Shown here in pieces: positions 8,157 to 14,889 of a stretch of 64,000 bases of DNA. Location: contig NZ_CP023317.1 in NCBI RefSeq assembly GCF_009497655.1, positions 1,455,501-1,519,500 on the forward strand. The letters run 5' to 3'. This DNA is from Priestia megaterium (GTDB lineage Bacteria > Bacillota > Bacilli > Bacillales > Bacillaceae_H). The notes beneath the pieces are model-generated. The model did not search any database. It was not told the DNA's origin and was given only the letters and a program-made list of their open reading frames with translations. Numbering within the stretch: position 1 is the first letter of the stretch; every line of letters starts with the position of its first letter. The position numbers were made by a program, and so were the translations under genes.

Positions 8157-8930
8157 ATGTCTACACACATAAATAAACGTTTACAGGAAATTGAAAAAGA
8201 ATATAATGTAGAAATTTTGTTTGCATGTGAATCAGGGAGCCGTGCTTACGGACTCGACACGTTAGCGAGTGATTTTGACGTCCGCTTTATATATAAATAT
8301 AAAGCATCACGCTATCTTCATCTCAATAGACCTCAAGAGGTCATTAATGTAGCAGAAGGCAATTATGATATGCAAGGGTGGGATTTGTACAAAACCATTT
8401 ATTTGTTTACAAAATCAAACCCTTCGCTTTATGAGTGGCTATGGTCGCCTTTTGTTTATTATCAGAGGTCATCGTTTGCTGAGCCACTCCGGCAAATGAT
8501 GGCTCAATCATATTCCTTAAAAGCATTGGGATATCATTATTTTAAAATTTTAACGATAAATAGTAAAAGAAATCTGACATCTTCTGTTACAATAGAGGAT
8601 ATAAAAGTGATGCTCCAACTGATTCGTGCATTTTTATCACTGAAAGTAGTAGTAAAGCAGCGCAGTTTCCCTGTCATTTTATTTGCCGATTTATGTAAGC
8701 AGGCAAATCTCGACGATAGGCAGCAATCCATCATTGAGCAATTTGTACAATGCAAGATAAGCGGGAAAGTCGCTTTTAATGAAAAGATGAAAAACTTTTT
8801 GGATAGCATTAAGAAAGAATCTGCAGCGATAGAAAAAAACTTAAAAGAATTACCGGAAAAGCAAATCAGTTATGAGGACATTAACTTATTTTTACTAACT
8901 CAGCATAATATAATGGAGGAACGAACATGA
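8157..8930 (+). CDS. RlaP/YcgL-type predicted nucleotidyltransferase
   Basis: The 257-residue protein belongs to the DNA polymerase beta-like nucleotidyltransferases of the RlaP type (PF10127, named after an RNA-repair pathway protein); B. subtilis YcgL is similar. The active-site signature is ESGSRAYGL followed by SDFDVRFIY at residues 21-45, giving the GS and DxD metal ligands. The rest is helical. It starts 5 bp after dynA and its stop overlaps the next start (ATGA), so it is translationally tied to a membrane-repair dynamin and ypbS. As I recall, B. subtilis has no such gene at this position. The substrate is unknown. Confidence 0.82.
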   Translation: MSTHINKRLQEIEKEYNVEILFACESGSRAYGLDTLASDFDVRFIYKYKASRYLHLNRPQEVINVAEGNYDMQGWDLYKTIYLFTKSNPSLYEWLWSPFVYYQRSSFAEPLRQMMAQSYSLKALGYHYFKILTINSKRNLTSSVTIEDIKVMLQLIRAFLSLKVVVKQRSFPVILFADLCKQANLDDRQQSIIEQFVQCKISGKVAFNEKMKNFLDSIKKESAAIEKNLKELPEKQISYEDINLFLLTQHNIMEERT

Positions 8931-9184
8931 GTGTACATAAAGAAATTTCAGCCCATTCTAAAAAACAGCACGAATTAGTACGTGCTTTTGCCAGCTTAGA
9001 AGCTCGACGTGAGCAAGCTATTGAAGCAACTGTGCTTCTCTGCAAAGAAGGGAAGCCCTTTTCTGTAGACGGTATTAACGCTGTAACAGCAGAAATTAAT
9101 GAGCTGTCTCAAAAATATACCATCATTCCAGGCCGTAAAGTAGTGACGGAAGAAATGGTTAAAGAGTACGTAGCAAGAATATAA
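8927..9184 (+). CDS. ypbS: DUF2533 family protein (YpbS-like)
   Basis: A small, mostly helical soluble protein of 85 residues that resembles YpbS, the gene next to dynA in B. subtilis. The ATG overlaps the preceding stop and is preceded by TGGAGGAACGAAC. The middle contains LEARREQAIEATVLLC and the end IIPGRKVVTEEMVKEYV. No catalytic motif is visible. Conserved proximity to dynA in two lineages suggests a linked role, but no function is known to me. Confidence 0.8.
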   Translation: MSVHKEISAHSKKQHELVRAFASLEARREQAIEATVLLCKEGKPFSVDGINAVTAEINELSQKYTIIPGRKVVTEEMVKEYVARI

Positions 9185-9222
9185 ACGTGCTAAGCTCTGG
9201 TGTTTTTACCTTAATTTGAACA

Positions 9223-9251
9223 GGATATGACGTGCCGCTTGATCCATACTA
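9223..9251 (+). promoter_or_regulatory. Sigma-G promoter of sspE
   Basis: GGATA (9223-9227), 17 nt, then CATACTA (9245-9251), which fits the forespore sigma-G consensus at the -10 and reasonably at the -35. This matches the forespore expression expected for a gamma SASP. Confidence 0.75.
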
Positions 9252-9289
9252 ATAGTGTACCAACGAGGTACAAATAGGAGGAGATAGCG

Positions 9290-9604
9290 ATGGGTCGTCA
9301 AAAATTAGGTAATAAAAATGCGCAAGCGAATAACAATGCAAAGCATAATTATAACCAAGAGTTCTCTTCTGAGTTTAAAGCAAATCAGGCTCAAAAAGCA
9401 AAGCGTGCAAAAAGTGCAAATGACACTTATGCTGGGGAGTTTGCTTCTGAGTTCAACGTGCAACAAAACCAAAATAATTCTGTTAACAAGAAGTTAGAAG
9501 CTAATAAAAGTGCAAATAATCAATATGGACAAGAATTCGGCTCTTATGCTGAAGTTGAATCTGCCAAAATGAATAATGCTGCACAAAAAAAGCGTAAAAA
9601 ATAA
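9290..9604 (+). CDS. sspE: Gamma-type small acid-soluble spore protein
   Basis: Gamma SASP is an amino-acid store made in the forespore and degraded by the GPR protease at germination. The 104-residue protein is rich in Asn, Gln, Lys and Ala. It is repetitive: EFSSEF and EFASEF carry the GPR cleavage motif, and a third diverged repeat reads YGQEFGS. There is no Trp, Cys or hydrophobic core. AGGAGGAGATAGCG precedes the ATG. A sigma-G-type promoter lies upstream and a strong terminator downstream, so it is a single-gene unit. Confidence 0.95.
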   Translation: MGRQKLGNKNAQANNNAKHNYNQEFSSEFKANQAQKAKRAKSANDTYAGEFASEFNVQQNQNNSVNKKLEANKSANNQYGQEFGSYAEVESAKMNNAAQKKRKK

Positions 9605-9620
9605 CAGAACTGTTTCCAAA

Positions 9621-9669
9621 AACGCCGGGATTAGTCTGCTCTGTCAGCAGATTAGCCCGGCGTTTTTTG
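9621..9669 (+). terminator. Intrinsic terminator after sspE
   Basis: A GC-rich stem AACGCCGGG/CCCGGCGTT extended by TCTGCT/AGCAGA, followed by six T. Confidence 0.88.
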
Positions 9670-9734
9670 TTGGGCAATATTTGCTTGGGTACAAGATGTC
9701 AATCCATCGCAAACTATAGATGAGGTGAAGCAAT

Positions 9735-10196
9735 ATGAATAAAGGAATTGTCATTGCTCTTTCATCAATCGGTTTAGCACAAGCTTTAAAAATCCCAATT
9801 AAAAAGTATCAAACAGGAAAATGGGATATGCGGATGATTGCTGCGTCGGGTGGAATGCCAAGCTCTCATTCAGCCGGCGTATCTTCTTTGGCTACCTATG
9901 TAGCATTAAAAAGAGGTGTTTCTACGATTGACTTTGCGTTAGCATCTGTTTTTGGAATTATTGTGATGTACGATGCACAAGGAATTCGAAGGCAGACTGG
10001 CGAAATTACTATTAAAGTGAATACGTTAGATGAAGAAATTGAAAAGCTTGCGGGTCTTCCAGACGGAGGCTTTCACGATTTGACGGAACAGCGCTTGAAA
10101 GAAATGCTTGGTCATCAGCCAGAAGAAGTGATTGGCGGAGCCATTTTAGGAGTAGCACTTGGAGCAATTGGCTATTTTTTAGAAGGGAAATCATAG
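9735..10196 (+). CDS. yuiD: Divergent PAP2 family membrane protein (YuiD-like)
   Basis: The 153-residue membrane protein belongs to the DUF212/divergent PAP2 family, relatives of acid phosphatases acting on lipid or pyrophosphate substrates. Conserved pieces are SGGMPSSHSAGVSSLA (27-42 region) and MYDAQGIRRQTGEI. The Ser-His pair corresponds to the family active site. Three or four hydrophobic segments include a C-terminal one ending IGYFLEG. GAGGTGAAGCAAT precedes the ATG. It is monocistronic or cotranscribed with the following small gene. Its substrate is unknown. Confidence 0.86.
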   Translation: MNKGIVIALSSIGLAQALKIPIKKYQTGKWDMRMIAASGGMPSSHSAGVSSLATYVALKRGVSTIDFALASVFGIIVMYDAQGIRRQTGEITIKVNTLDEEIEKLAGLPDGGFHDLTEQRLKEMLGHQPEEVIGGAILGVALGAIGYFLEGKS

Positions 10197-10257
10197 TCAA
10201 ATAGCCAAAAGTAAGCTAAGATAAAGAAGAACCTTTGCAAAAGGATGGGACGAAAAA

Positions 10258-10533
10258 GTGACAAAAACAGCTCAAACCGTTGAAGAGTATCTTCTTTATC
10301 TTGAAGAAAAAGGCTTTCATTTAGCAGAAGATGCACGTGGATTTATTTCATTTGGTCAGCAGTATACGCGTGCAGCTGACGAGATGGTCATATTTACAAT
10401 TGAATGGACACTAAAAGTACAAAAAGAATTTGACGGCAGTTTTTTTGTATCGCTCCTCGAGAATTTGACATCAAATCGTATTAGCAATCAAAAACAAGCC
10501 ATTCAATATTTAAAGTCATCAGGTATGATTTAA
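10258..10533 (+). CDS. DUF6123-like small protein
   Basis: The product is 91 residues, soluble and mostly helical, starting with GTG after AGGATGGGACG. Features include TVEEYLLYLEEKGF, a central EWTLKVQKEFDGSFF, and a short C-terminal helix. It resembles small Bacillus proteins classed as DUF6123 as far as I can recall. No catalytic residues stand out. It ends 6 bp from the convergent RNase H-like gene with no clear terminator between them. Confidence 0.68.
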   Translation: MTKTAQTVEEYLLYLEEKGFHLAEDARGFISFGQQYTRAADEMVIFTIEWTLKVQKEFDGSFFVSLLENLTSNRISNQKQAIQYLKSSGMI

Positions 10534-10539
10534 GCAGGA

Positions 10540-10941
10540 TTACATTCCTGCTTCTTTTTGATTAATGGCTTGTCTGGCCAGCTGATCAGCACCTGCATTT
10601 TGAGAGCTAGGGATCCACTTTATAAAAAATAAATCAAATTGACTGGACAATTTGAGGGCTTCTTCCAGTAAAGGAGCAAACGCTTTATTTTTAACGTATT
10701 CTTGGTTCATTGCGCGGTCTACTAGCTGAGAGTCTGTTCGAAAAGATACGCTCGTATACTTTTTTTCTAAACAAATTTTTAATGCATGAAGAAGTGCATG
10801 GTACTCTGCTTCATGATTCGTCATTGTCCCAAGAGCAATAGCGTAACGATGATGTTCACCATTTCCTTTAATTAAAATACCAGCTCCAGAAGGACCAGGA
10901 TTGCCAGCAGTGGCTCCGTCTATATAAACTTCAATCATCAT
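10540..10941 (-). CDS. ypeP: Ribonuclease HI-like protein (YpeP-like)
   Basis: The 133-residue protein has the RNase H fold, whose true enzymes cut RNA in RNA-DNA hybrids. The acidic catalytic residues are all present: DGATAGNPGP near the N-terminus, the Glu of NHEAEYHAL, the Asp of FRTDSQLV, and the Asp of ADQLARQA. There is no hybrid-binding domain. The start follows GGAGGCTGT, with two tandem ATG codons at 10941 and 10938; either may be used. It diverges from a second RNase H-fold gene, and the neighbourhood matches the B. subtilis ypeP-ypeQ-cspD area. Confidence 0.84.
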   Translation of the reverse strand: MMIEVYIDGATAGNPGPSGAGILIKGNGEHHRYAIALGTMTNHEAEYHALLHALKICLEKKYTSVSFRTDSQLVDRAMNQEYVKNKAFAPLLEEALKLSSQFDLFFIKWIPSSQNAGADQLARQAINQKEAGM

Positions 10942-11157
10942 ACAGCCTCCTTGTTAAAACAATATAAGCTTAAACCATGTTTTTTCATCAATAGTATTGT
11001 ATCATAAGTACTTCAGCTATTTTATATTAGCACGTATAAACGCTAAAATCCGCTTATTAGGTAAGAAAACTGTCATGAAAAGACATAATAGAAGATAAAA
11101 TACAAAAAAGCAGAAAAAGTGTTGAATTCAAAATTGCTGATGAAAGGAATGCTCGTT

Positions 11158-11811
11158 ATGAATTTCCAAATTGAATGGCATTATAAATCCTCGAAACATA
11201 AACAGTTAATTTTCACATCCGATTTCACAGATGCGAATGAGGCGCTAATGATTGTGGGTGATTTAGAAAAAACAGGTCGAACGAAGGAAATTTTTCTACT
11301 TGATGAGCAGCAGCAAAAATGGACTGTAAAAGAAGCGAAAAAGCTCTTACAGGAAGTACAGACAGAGCCTCACGATATTGTGGCATATTTTGACGGAGGC
11401 TATGAGCATGATACGCTTTTAGCGGGGCTTGGGGCTGTGATTTATTTTAAACAGAACAACCAGTCATACCGAATACGACGAAACTCAAGACTGCAAGAGA
11501 TAGAATCAAATAATGAGGCAGAGTATGCTGCTTTTTATTATTTAATACAAGAGCTTGAGGAACTTGGTGTTCATCATATACCGGTAACGTTTAGAGGTGA
11601 CTCTCAGGTTGTATTAAATCAGCTTGCAGGGGAGTGGCCCTGTTTCGAAGAAGAGTTTAATCGGTACTTAGATCGAATAGAAGATAAAATGCAGGAACTT
11701 GGTATCCGACCGGTATATGAGCCTATTTCAAGGAAGGAAAATGAAGAGGCCGACCAGCTTGCGACTCAAGCTCTTCAAGGGATACCAATTGCTAGCAGGA
11801 AGCAAGTGTAA
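11158..11811 (+). CDS. RNase H-fold protein with N-terminal extension
   Basis: The 217-residue protein has an N-terminal alpha/beta region of about 70 residues and a C-terminal RNase H domain. Catalytic acids are visible in VAYFDGGYEH, SNNEAEYAAF, RGDSQVV and EEADQLA. A GTG at 11119 opens the frame, but GAAAGGA at 11142-11148 nine bases before the ATG at 11158 favours the shorter form starting MNFQIEWHYK. The next gene starts 30 bp downstream and is probably cotranscribed. I do not recognise the N-terminal region. Confidence 0.82.
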   Translation: MNFQIEWHYKSSKHKQLIFTSDFTDANEALMIVGDLEKTGRTKEIFLLDEQQQKWTVKEAKKLLQEVQTEPHDIVAYFDGGYEHDTLLAGLGAVIYFKQNNQSYRIRRNSRLQEIESNNEAEYAAFYYLIQELEELGVHHIPVTFRGDSQVVLNQLAGEWPCFEEEFNRYLDRIEDKMQELGIRPVYEPISRKENEEADQLATQALQGIPIASRKQV

Positions 11812-11840
11812 CACACAGAACGAAATGGAGATGAACGAGA

Positions 11841-12023
11841 GTGGAACGTAAACAATTATTAGAAGAAGTAACGGAGTTATTGGATTACTACTGTAGTGAT
11901 TGTTTTGTAAAAAAAACGTTTAACAAAGAAAAGGGCAAAACATACGCTCAGACGTTTTGTATTAAAGAGTGTACCGTAGGAGAAAAGATTAAGCAGTATG
12001 GAGATTTGCTGACTAAAAAGTAA
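11841..12023 (+). CDS. ypeQ: Small cysteine-rich (zinc-finger) protein, YpeQ-like
   Basis: The 60-residue protein starts with GTG after GGAGATGAACGA. Cysteines sit in YYCSDCF and FCIKEC, a C-x2-C plus C-x4-C arrangement that would bind one zinc ion. The spacer is strongly basic. It resembles B. subtilis YpeQ, which lies in the same neighbourhood. The role is unknown; a nucleic-acid partner is plausible given the RNase H gene before it. Confidence 0.75.
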   Translation: MERKQLLEEVTELLDYYCSDCFVKKTFNKEKGKTYAQTFCIKECTVGEKIKQYGDLLTKK

Positions 12024-12079
12024 GCGTGTATAATTTGTCGGCAGCAGCTTCATTCTATCCATATGGAGGTGTTCTTTCA

Positions 12080-12352
12080 ATGGATAAGTTTTCAAATGAA
12101 GAAGTAACAACAGGATATAATGATTTAAAGCAAGTAGAAGTGTCCATTCAATCTGCTCAAAAGATGATTGGGACAGCTACGATGAGTATGAGTCCTCAGC
12201 AGCTTGAAGAGGCAACGAATGCGCTTAATGATGCAAAAGCACAGCTTCAATCTGCCAAAGCTCATGGCACAGGAGTAGACGAGCAATTTCTTCAGCAGTG
12301 CATGCAGTCTATTCAAACATGTGACCAGCAGCTTACTGAGGCCAAACGCTAG
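12080..12352 (+). CDS. DUF2564 family small helical protein
   Basis: The product is 90 residues and almost wholly helical and amphipathic, beginning MDKFSNEEVTTGYNDL and containing ALNDAKAQLQSAKAHG. It resembles DUF2564 proteins of Bacillus. The frame is open from 12026, but ATGGAGGTGTTCTTTCA sets the start at 12080. Two cysteines occur near the end (QQCMQSIQTCD). It shares a bidirectional terminator with cspD. No function is known. Confidence 0.78.
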   Translation: MDKFSNEEVTTGYNDLKQVEVSIQSAQKMIGTATMSMSPQQLEEATNALNDAKAQLQSAKAHGTGVDEQFLQQCMQSIQTCDQQLTEAKR

Positions 12353-12361
12353 GTATAACAA

Positions 12362-12389
12362 AAAAGAGACTCAGAAAAGAGTCTCTTTT
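12362..12389. terminator. Bidirectional terminator between DUF2564 gene and cspD
   Basis: A perfect 11-bp stem AAAAGAGACTC/GAGTCTCTTTT with a 6-nt loop, A-rich on the left and T-rich on the right, able to serve both convergent genes. Confidence 0.85.
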
Positions 12390-12411
12390 ACTATAAAATA
12401 AAAAGATCTAT

Positions 12412-12615
12412 TTATGATAGCTTAGTGACATTAGCGGCTTGTGGGCCTCTATTGCCTTCTACAATTTCAAAAGATACCTCTTGTCCTTCTTCCAAGGATT
12501 TATAACCCTCGCTTTGGATGGCAGAAAAATGTACAAATACGTCGCTTCCGCCTTCAACTTCAATAAAGCCATAGCCTTTTTCATTGTTGAACCATTTTAC
12601 TTTACCATTTTGCAT
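12412..12615 (-). CDS. cspD: Cold shock protein
   Basis: The 67-residue OB-fold protein binds single-stranded nucleic acid and acts as an RNA chaperone. RNP-1 is KGYGFIEV and RNP-2 is VFVHFSAI, preceded by the universal [12 protein letters not shown]. It is nearly identical to B. subtilis CspD. An upstream in-frame ATG exists, but AGGGGGATTCAAGTT before the ATG at 12615 sets the start. The roughly 75-nt leader contains a perfect inverted repeat at 12640-12654, which could form a translation-modulating hairpin. A CodY-like site lies behind the promoter. Confidence 0.95.
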   Translation of the reverse strand: MQNGKVKWFNNEKGYGFIEVEGGSDVFVHFSAIQSEGYKSLEEGQEVSFEIVEGNRGPQAANVTKLS

Positions 12616-12698
12616 AACTTGAATCCCCCTAGTACTGTGCAGCATCATGCTGCTGAAACTCGAATTATCATTTCCAATAGAGGTAAATGATTGTTTAT

Positions 12699-12728
12699 AT
12701 TATATAATAAGAAGAAATAAAATTTCAA
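12699..12728 (-). promoter_or_regulatory. Sigma-A promoter of cspD
   Basis: On the minus strand TTGAAA (12728-12723), 18 nt and TATAAT (12704-12699). It gives a leader of about 75 nt. Confidence 0.7.
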
Positions 12729-12740
12729 TATTAAAATTTA

Positions 12741-12755
12741 ACTTTTCTGAAAATT
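12741..12755. promoter_or_regulatory. CodY-type box upstream of cspD
   Basis: Matches AATTTTCWGAAAATT at 14 of 15 positions, 12 bp upstream of the cspD -35. A weaker copy (12 of 15) is at 12815-12829, towards the divergent gene. Confidence 0.5.
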
Positions 12756-12890
12756 AAATTTTATTTAACGTGGACATAGTCTATTTTTAATAAAAAAATT
12801 TCTTGTGAGATGAAAAATAACTGAAAATTTAGTTTATAATAAAAGTATAGTCAGCATAATTTTAACGCGGTGATAAGGAGTGGGTCGTGT

Positions 12891-13178
12891 ATGTATCGTA
12901 CACAAATAAATGGAAAAGAAATCATTTTGTTATTTTCAACGCTCGAAGCAGCAAAGAGCCGCAGCAGCCTAGAGAAAGAACAAATTTATAAGCGCGTATT
13001 GCATTTAAATGAGCAGCTGTTAATGTTTCAAAATGGAACAAGCTTCACCATTGGTGATCCGTTAGGATTAATTGTAGCTCAAGTGAAAAAAAGCGATTTG
13101 ACAACCATATATATCGAACATATTATTGATAAACAGTTTATGTATGATGGAGATGGTCATCGAGGTGAAGTAGTGTAA
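12891..13178 (+). CDS. Hypothetical 95-residue protein
   Basis: I do not recognise this protein. It is soluble, with a mixed strand-helix pattern: RTQINGKEIILLF, a helix LEAAKSRSSLEKEQIYKRV, then FTIGDPLGLIVAQV. It ends in an acidic and His-containing tail. The frame opens at a GTG at 12870, but AAGGAG (12875-12880) ten bases before the ATG at 12891 favours MYRTQINGKE. A TATAAT lies at 12835-12840 with a weak -35. It is divergent from cspD and shares the CodY-like spacer. A long hairpin follows the stop. Confidence 0.65.
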   Translation: MYRTQINGKEIILLFSTLEAAKSRSSLEKEQIYKRVLHLNEQLLMFQNGTSFTIGDPLGLIVAQVKKSDLTTIYIEHIIDKQFMYDGDGHRGEVV

Positions 13179-13190
13179 TAAGATGACGCC

Positions 13191-13238
13191 TATATATGAA
13201 GAAGCGTACGGAGATACTCGTACGCTTCTTCATATATG
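13191..13238. terminator. Long perfect hairpin after the hypothetical gene
   Basis: Arms 13191-13210 and 13219-13238 pair at 19 of 20 positions around an 8-nt loop. No T tract follows on the plus strand, so it may be a 3' stabilising structure rather than a classical terminator. Confidence 0.6.
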
Positions 13239-13480
13239 GGATTAAAAACATGTGTTTTTACAAGTATTAACAAGAATAAATAACAAAGTTCAATAAATTA
13301 AAGAAGAACAGTGAAACCATGAATAGCAATCACCTTTTTAGCTAAAAAATATAGATACACATCATCTTATGTAATGAGATAGTTAAGCTTTGAAATCAAT
13401 GAACACGAGAAGTTTTATAAAGCTTAAATTGAAAAACGTGTGATTGTGACGTTAATTAGAAGTAAGGTTTGGAGGACGCT
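13239..13480. other. Gap before the MFS gene, no gene seen
   Basis: With the hairpin, 13179-13480 is about 300 bp of AT-rich DNA. I see no credible reading frame, no palindrome with operator quality and no clear promoter beyond AT-rich -10-like strings. Confidence 0.5.
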
Positions 13481-14722
13481 ATGGAAAGTAGAAAAAAATT
13501 GGATTTACTTGCTCTTGCTTCTGTGCCACTTATCATGACCCTCGGAAATTCAATGTTAATTCCGGTGTTGCCGGTGATTGAAAAACGTCTACAGATAAGC
13601 TCGCTGCAGGTATCCATGATTATCACGGTCTACTCAATTTTCGCTATTTTTTTAATCCCGATTGCTGGTTATTTATCAGATCGATTTGGCCGCAAGAAAA
13701 TTATTATTCCTAGTTTGCTGCTTGCTGCAGTAGGAGGGGCTTTAACAGGCTGGGCTTCATGGCAAATGGCCAATCCATTCTGGGTTATTTTAATTGGCCG
13801 CGCGATTCAAGGAATAGGTTCAGCAGGGGCTATGCCTGTTGTGATGCCTTGTGTAGGAGATATGTTCAAAGACGAGCAAGAAATTACAAAAGGACTAGGT
13901 TTAATTGAAACAGCTAATACGTTTGGGAAAGTACTAAGCCCAATACTGGGAGCTTTTTTAGCGGCTATGATTTGGTTTCTTCCTTTTTGGTTCATTCCTA
14001 TTCTTTGCCTTATTTCGATTCTTTTAGTTATCTTTTTAGTAAAAGTTCCGAAAAATGATAGTTCTTCTGAATCTGAACAAAAAAAGAAAAGTATCACGCA
14101 GTTTTTGAAGGATTTGAAGAAGACGCTCAAAGAAAATATTGGATGGCTTATGGCTATTTTTATTTTAGGCGCCATTATTATGCTTGTATTATTCGGGGTT
14201 TTATTTTACCTATCGACCATACTAGAGGAGCGTTATCATATTGTGAATACGAAAAAAGGCTTGGTAATGGCTATTCCTTTGCTCGCTTTATCTATTTCTT
14301 CTTTTGTGGCGGGGAAAAAAGTTGGCAACAATAAAATCGTTATGAAGTGGTCTGCTTTTTTTGGCTTTTTATTGTTAACATGTTCTTTCATCATTTTATT
14401 TTTTAATACGTCTCTTTTTAGTATTTTACTCACTTTAGTGCTTGGTGGAATTGGAATTGGAGCAGCTCTTCCCAGTCTTGATGCACTTATTACAGAAGGA
14501 ATTGAAAAGGAAGAGAGAGGAACCATTACGTCTCTTTACAGTTCGATGCGCTTTGTCGGAGTGGCAGCTGGGCCTCCTCTTTATACATTGCTTATGAAGT
14601 GGTCGGACATGGCTGTGTTCCAAACGTCTCTAGGGGTTAGTGCAGTAGGTGCCATTTTAGTTTTAAAAGCTATCAAACCAAAACCTGAAGGCGGCGTAAA
14701 ACTGAAGAAAGCTGAAGTGTGA
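13481..14722 (+). CDS. MFS transporter, drug:H+ antiporter type
   Basis: The 413-residue carrier has about 12 membrane segments and a charged cytoplasmic loop in the middle (KNDSSSESEQKKKS). The MFS signature between helices 2 and 3 is GYLSDRFGRKKI. Helix 5 contains GLIETANTFGKVLSPILGAF, resembling motif C of efflux carriers. A GGAGGACGCT ribosome site selects the ATG at 13481 over one 12 bp upstream. It stands alone between a silent gap and a terminator. Export of a toxic compound or metabolite is likely; the substrate cannot be read. Confidence 0.85.
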   Translation: MESRKKLDLLALASVPLIMTLGNSMLIPVLPVIEKRLQISSLQVSMIITVYSIFAIFLIPIAGYLSDRFGRKKIIIPSLLLAAVGGALTGWASWQMANPFWVILIGRAIQGIGSAGAMPVVMPCVGDMFKDEQEITKGLGLIETANTFGKVLSPILGAFLAAMIWFLPFWFIPILCLISILLVIFLVKVPKNDSSSESEQKKKSITQFLKDLKKTLKENIGWLMAIFILGAIIMLVLFGVLFYLSTILEERYHIVNTKKGLVMAIPLLALSISSFVAGKKVGNNKIVMKWSAFFGFLLLTCSFIILFFNTSLFSILLTLVLGGIGIGAALPSLDALITEGIEKEERGTITSLYSSMRFVGVAAGPPLYTLLMKWSDMAVFQTSLGVSAVGAILVLKAIKPKPEGGVKLKKAEV

Positions 14723-14729
14723 TTTTACG

Positions 14730-14760
14730 GGGCTGTCTTATGATAAAAGACAGCTCTTTG
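14730..14760 (+). terminator. Intrinsic terminator after the MFS gene
   Basis: A 10-bp stem (14730-14739 with 14747-14756, one G-U pair) and a 7-nt loop with a short T-rich tail. Confidence 0.7.
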
Positions 14761-14889
14761 CTATTTAAAGACCCGTCAATATGCTTAAATTTATATTGTG
14801 TCTAGAAAAAATCCTTGAAATTTCTTATACTTCAATTTATAGACAGCATATGCAATAGTTCTTATTTTATTGAATAAGGTGGTTTTGAA

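Noticed and set aside
13191-13238. Riboswitch or CRISPR-like palindrome
   Set aside because: A single simple hairpin with no repeats or spacers; better seen as a 3' structure.
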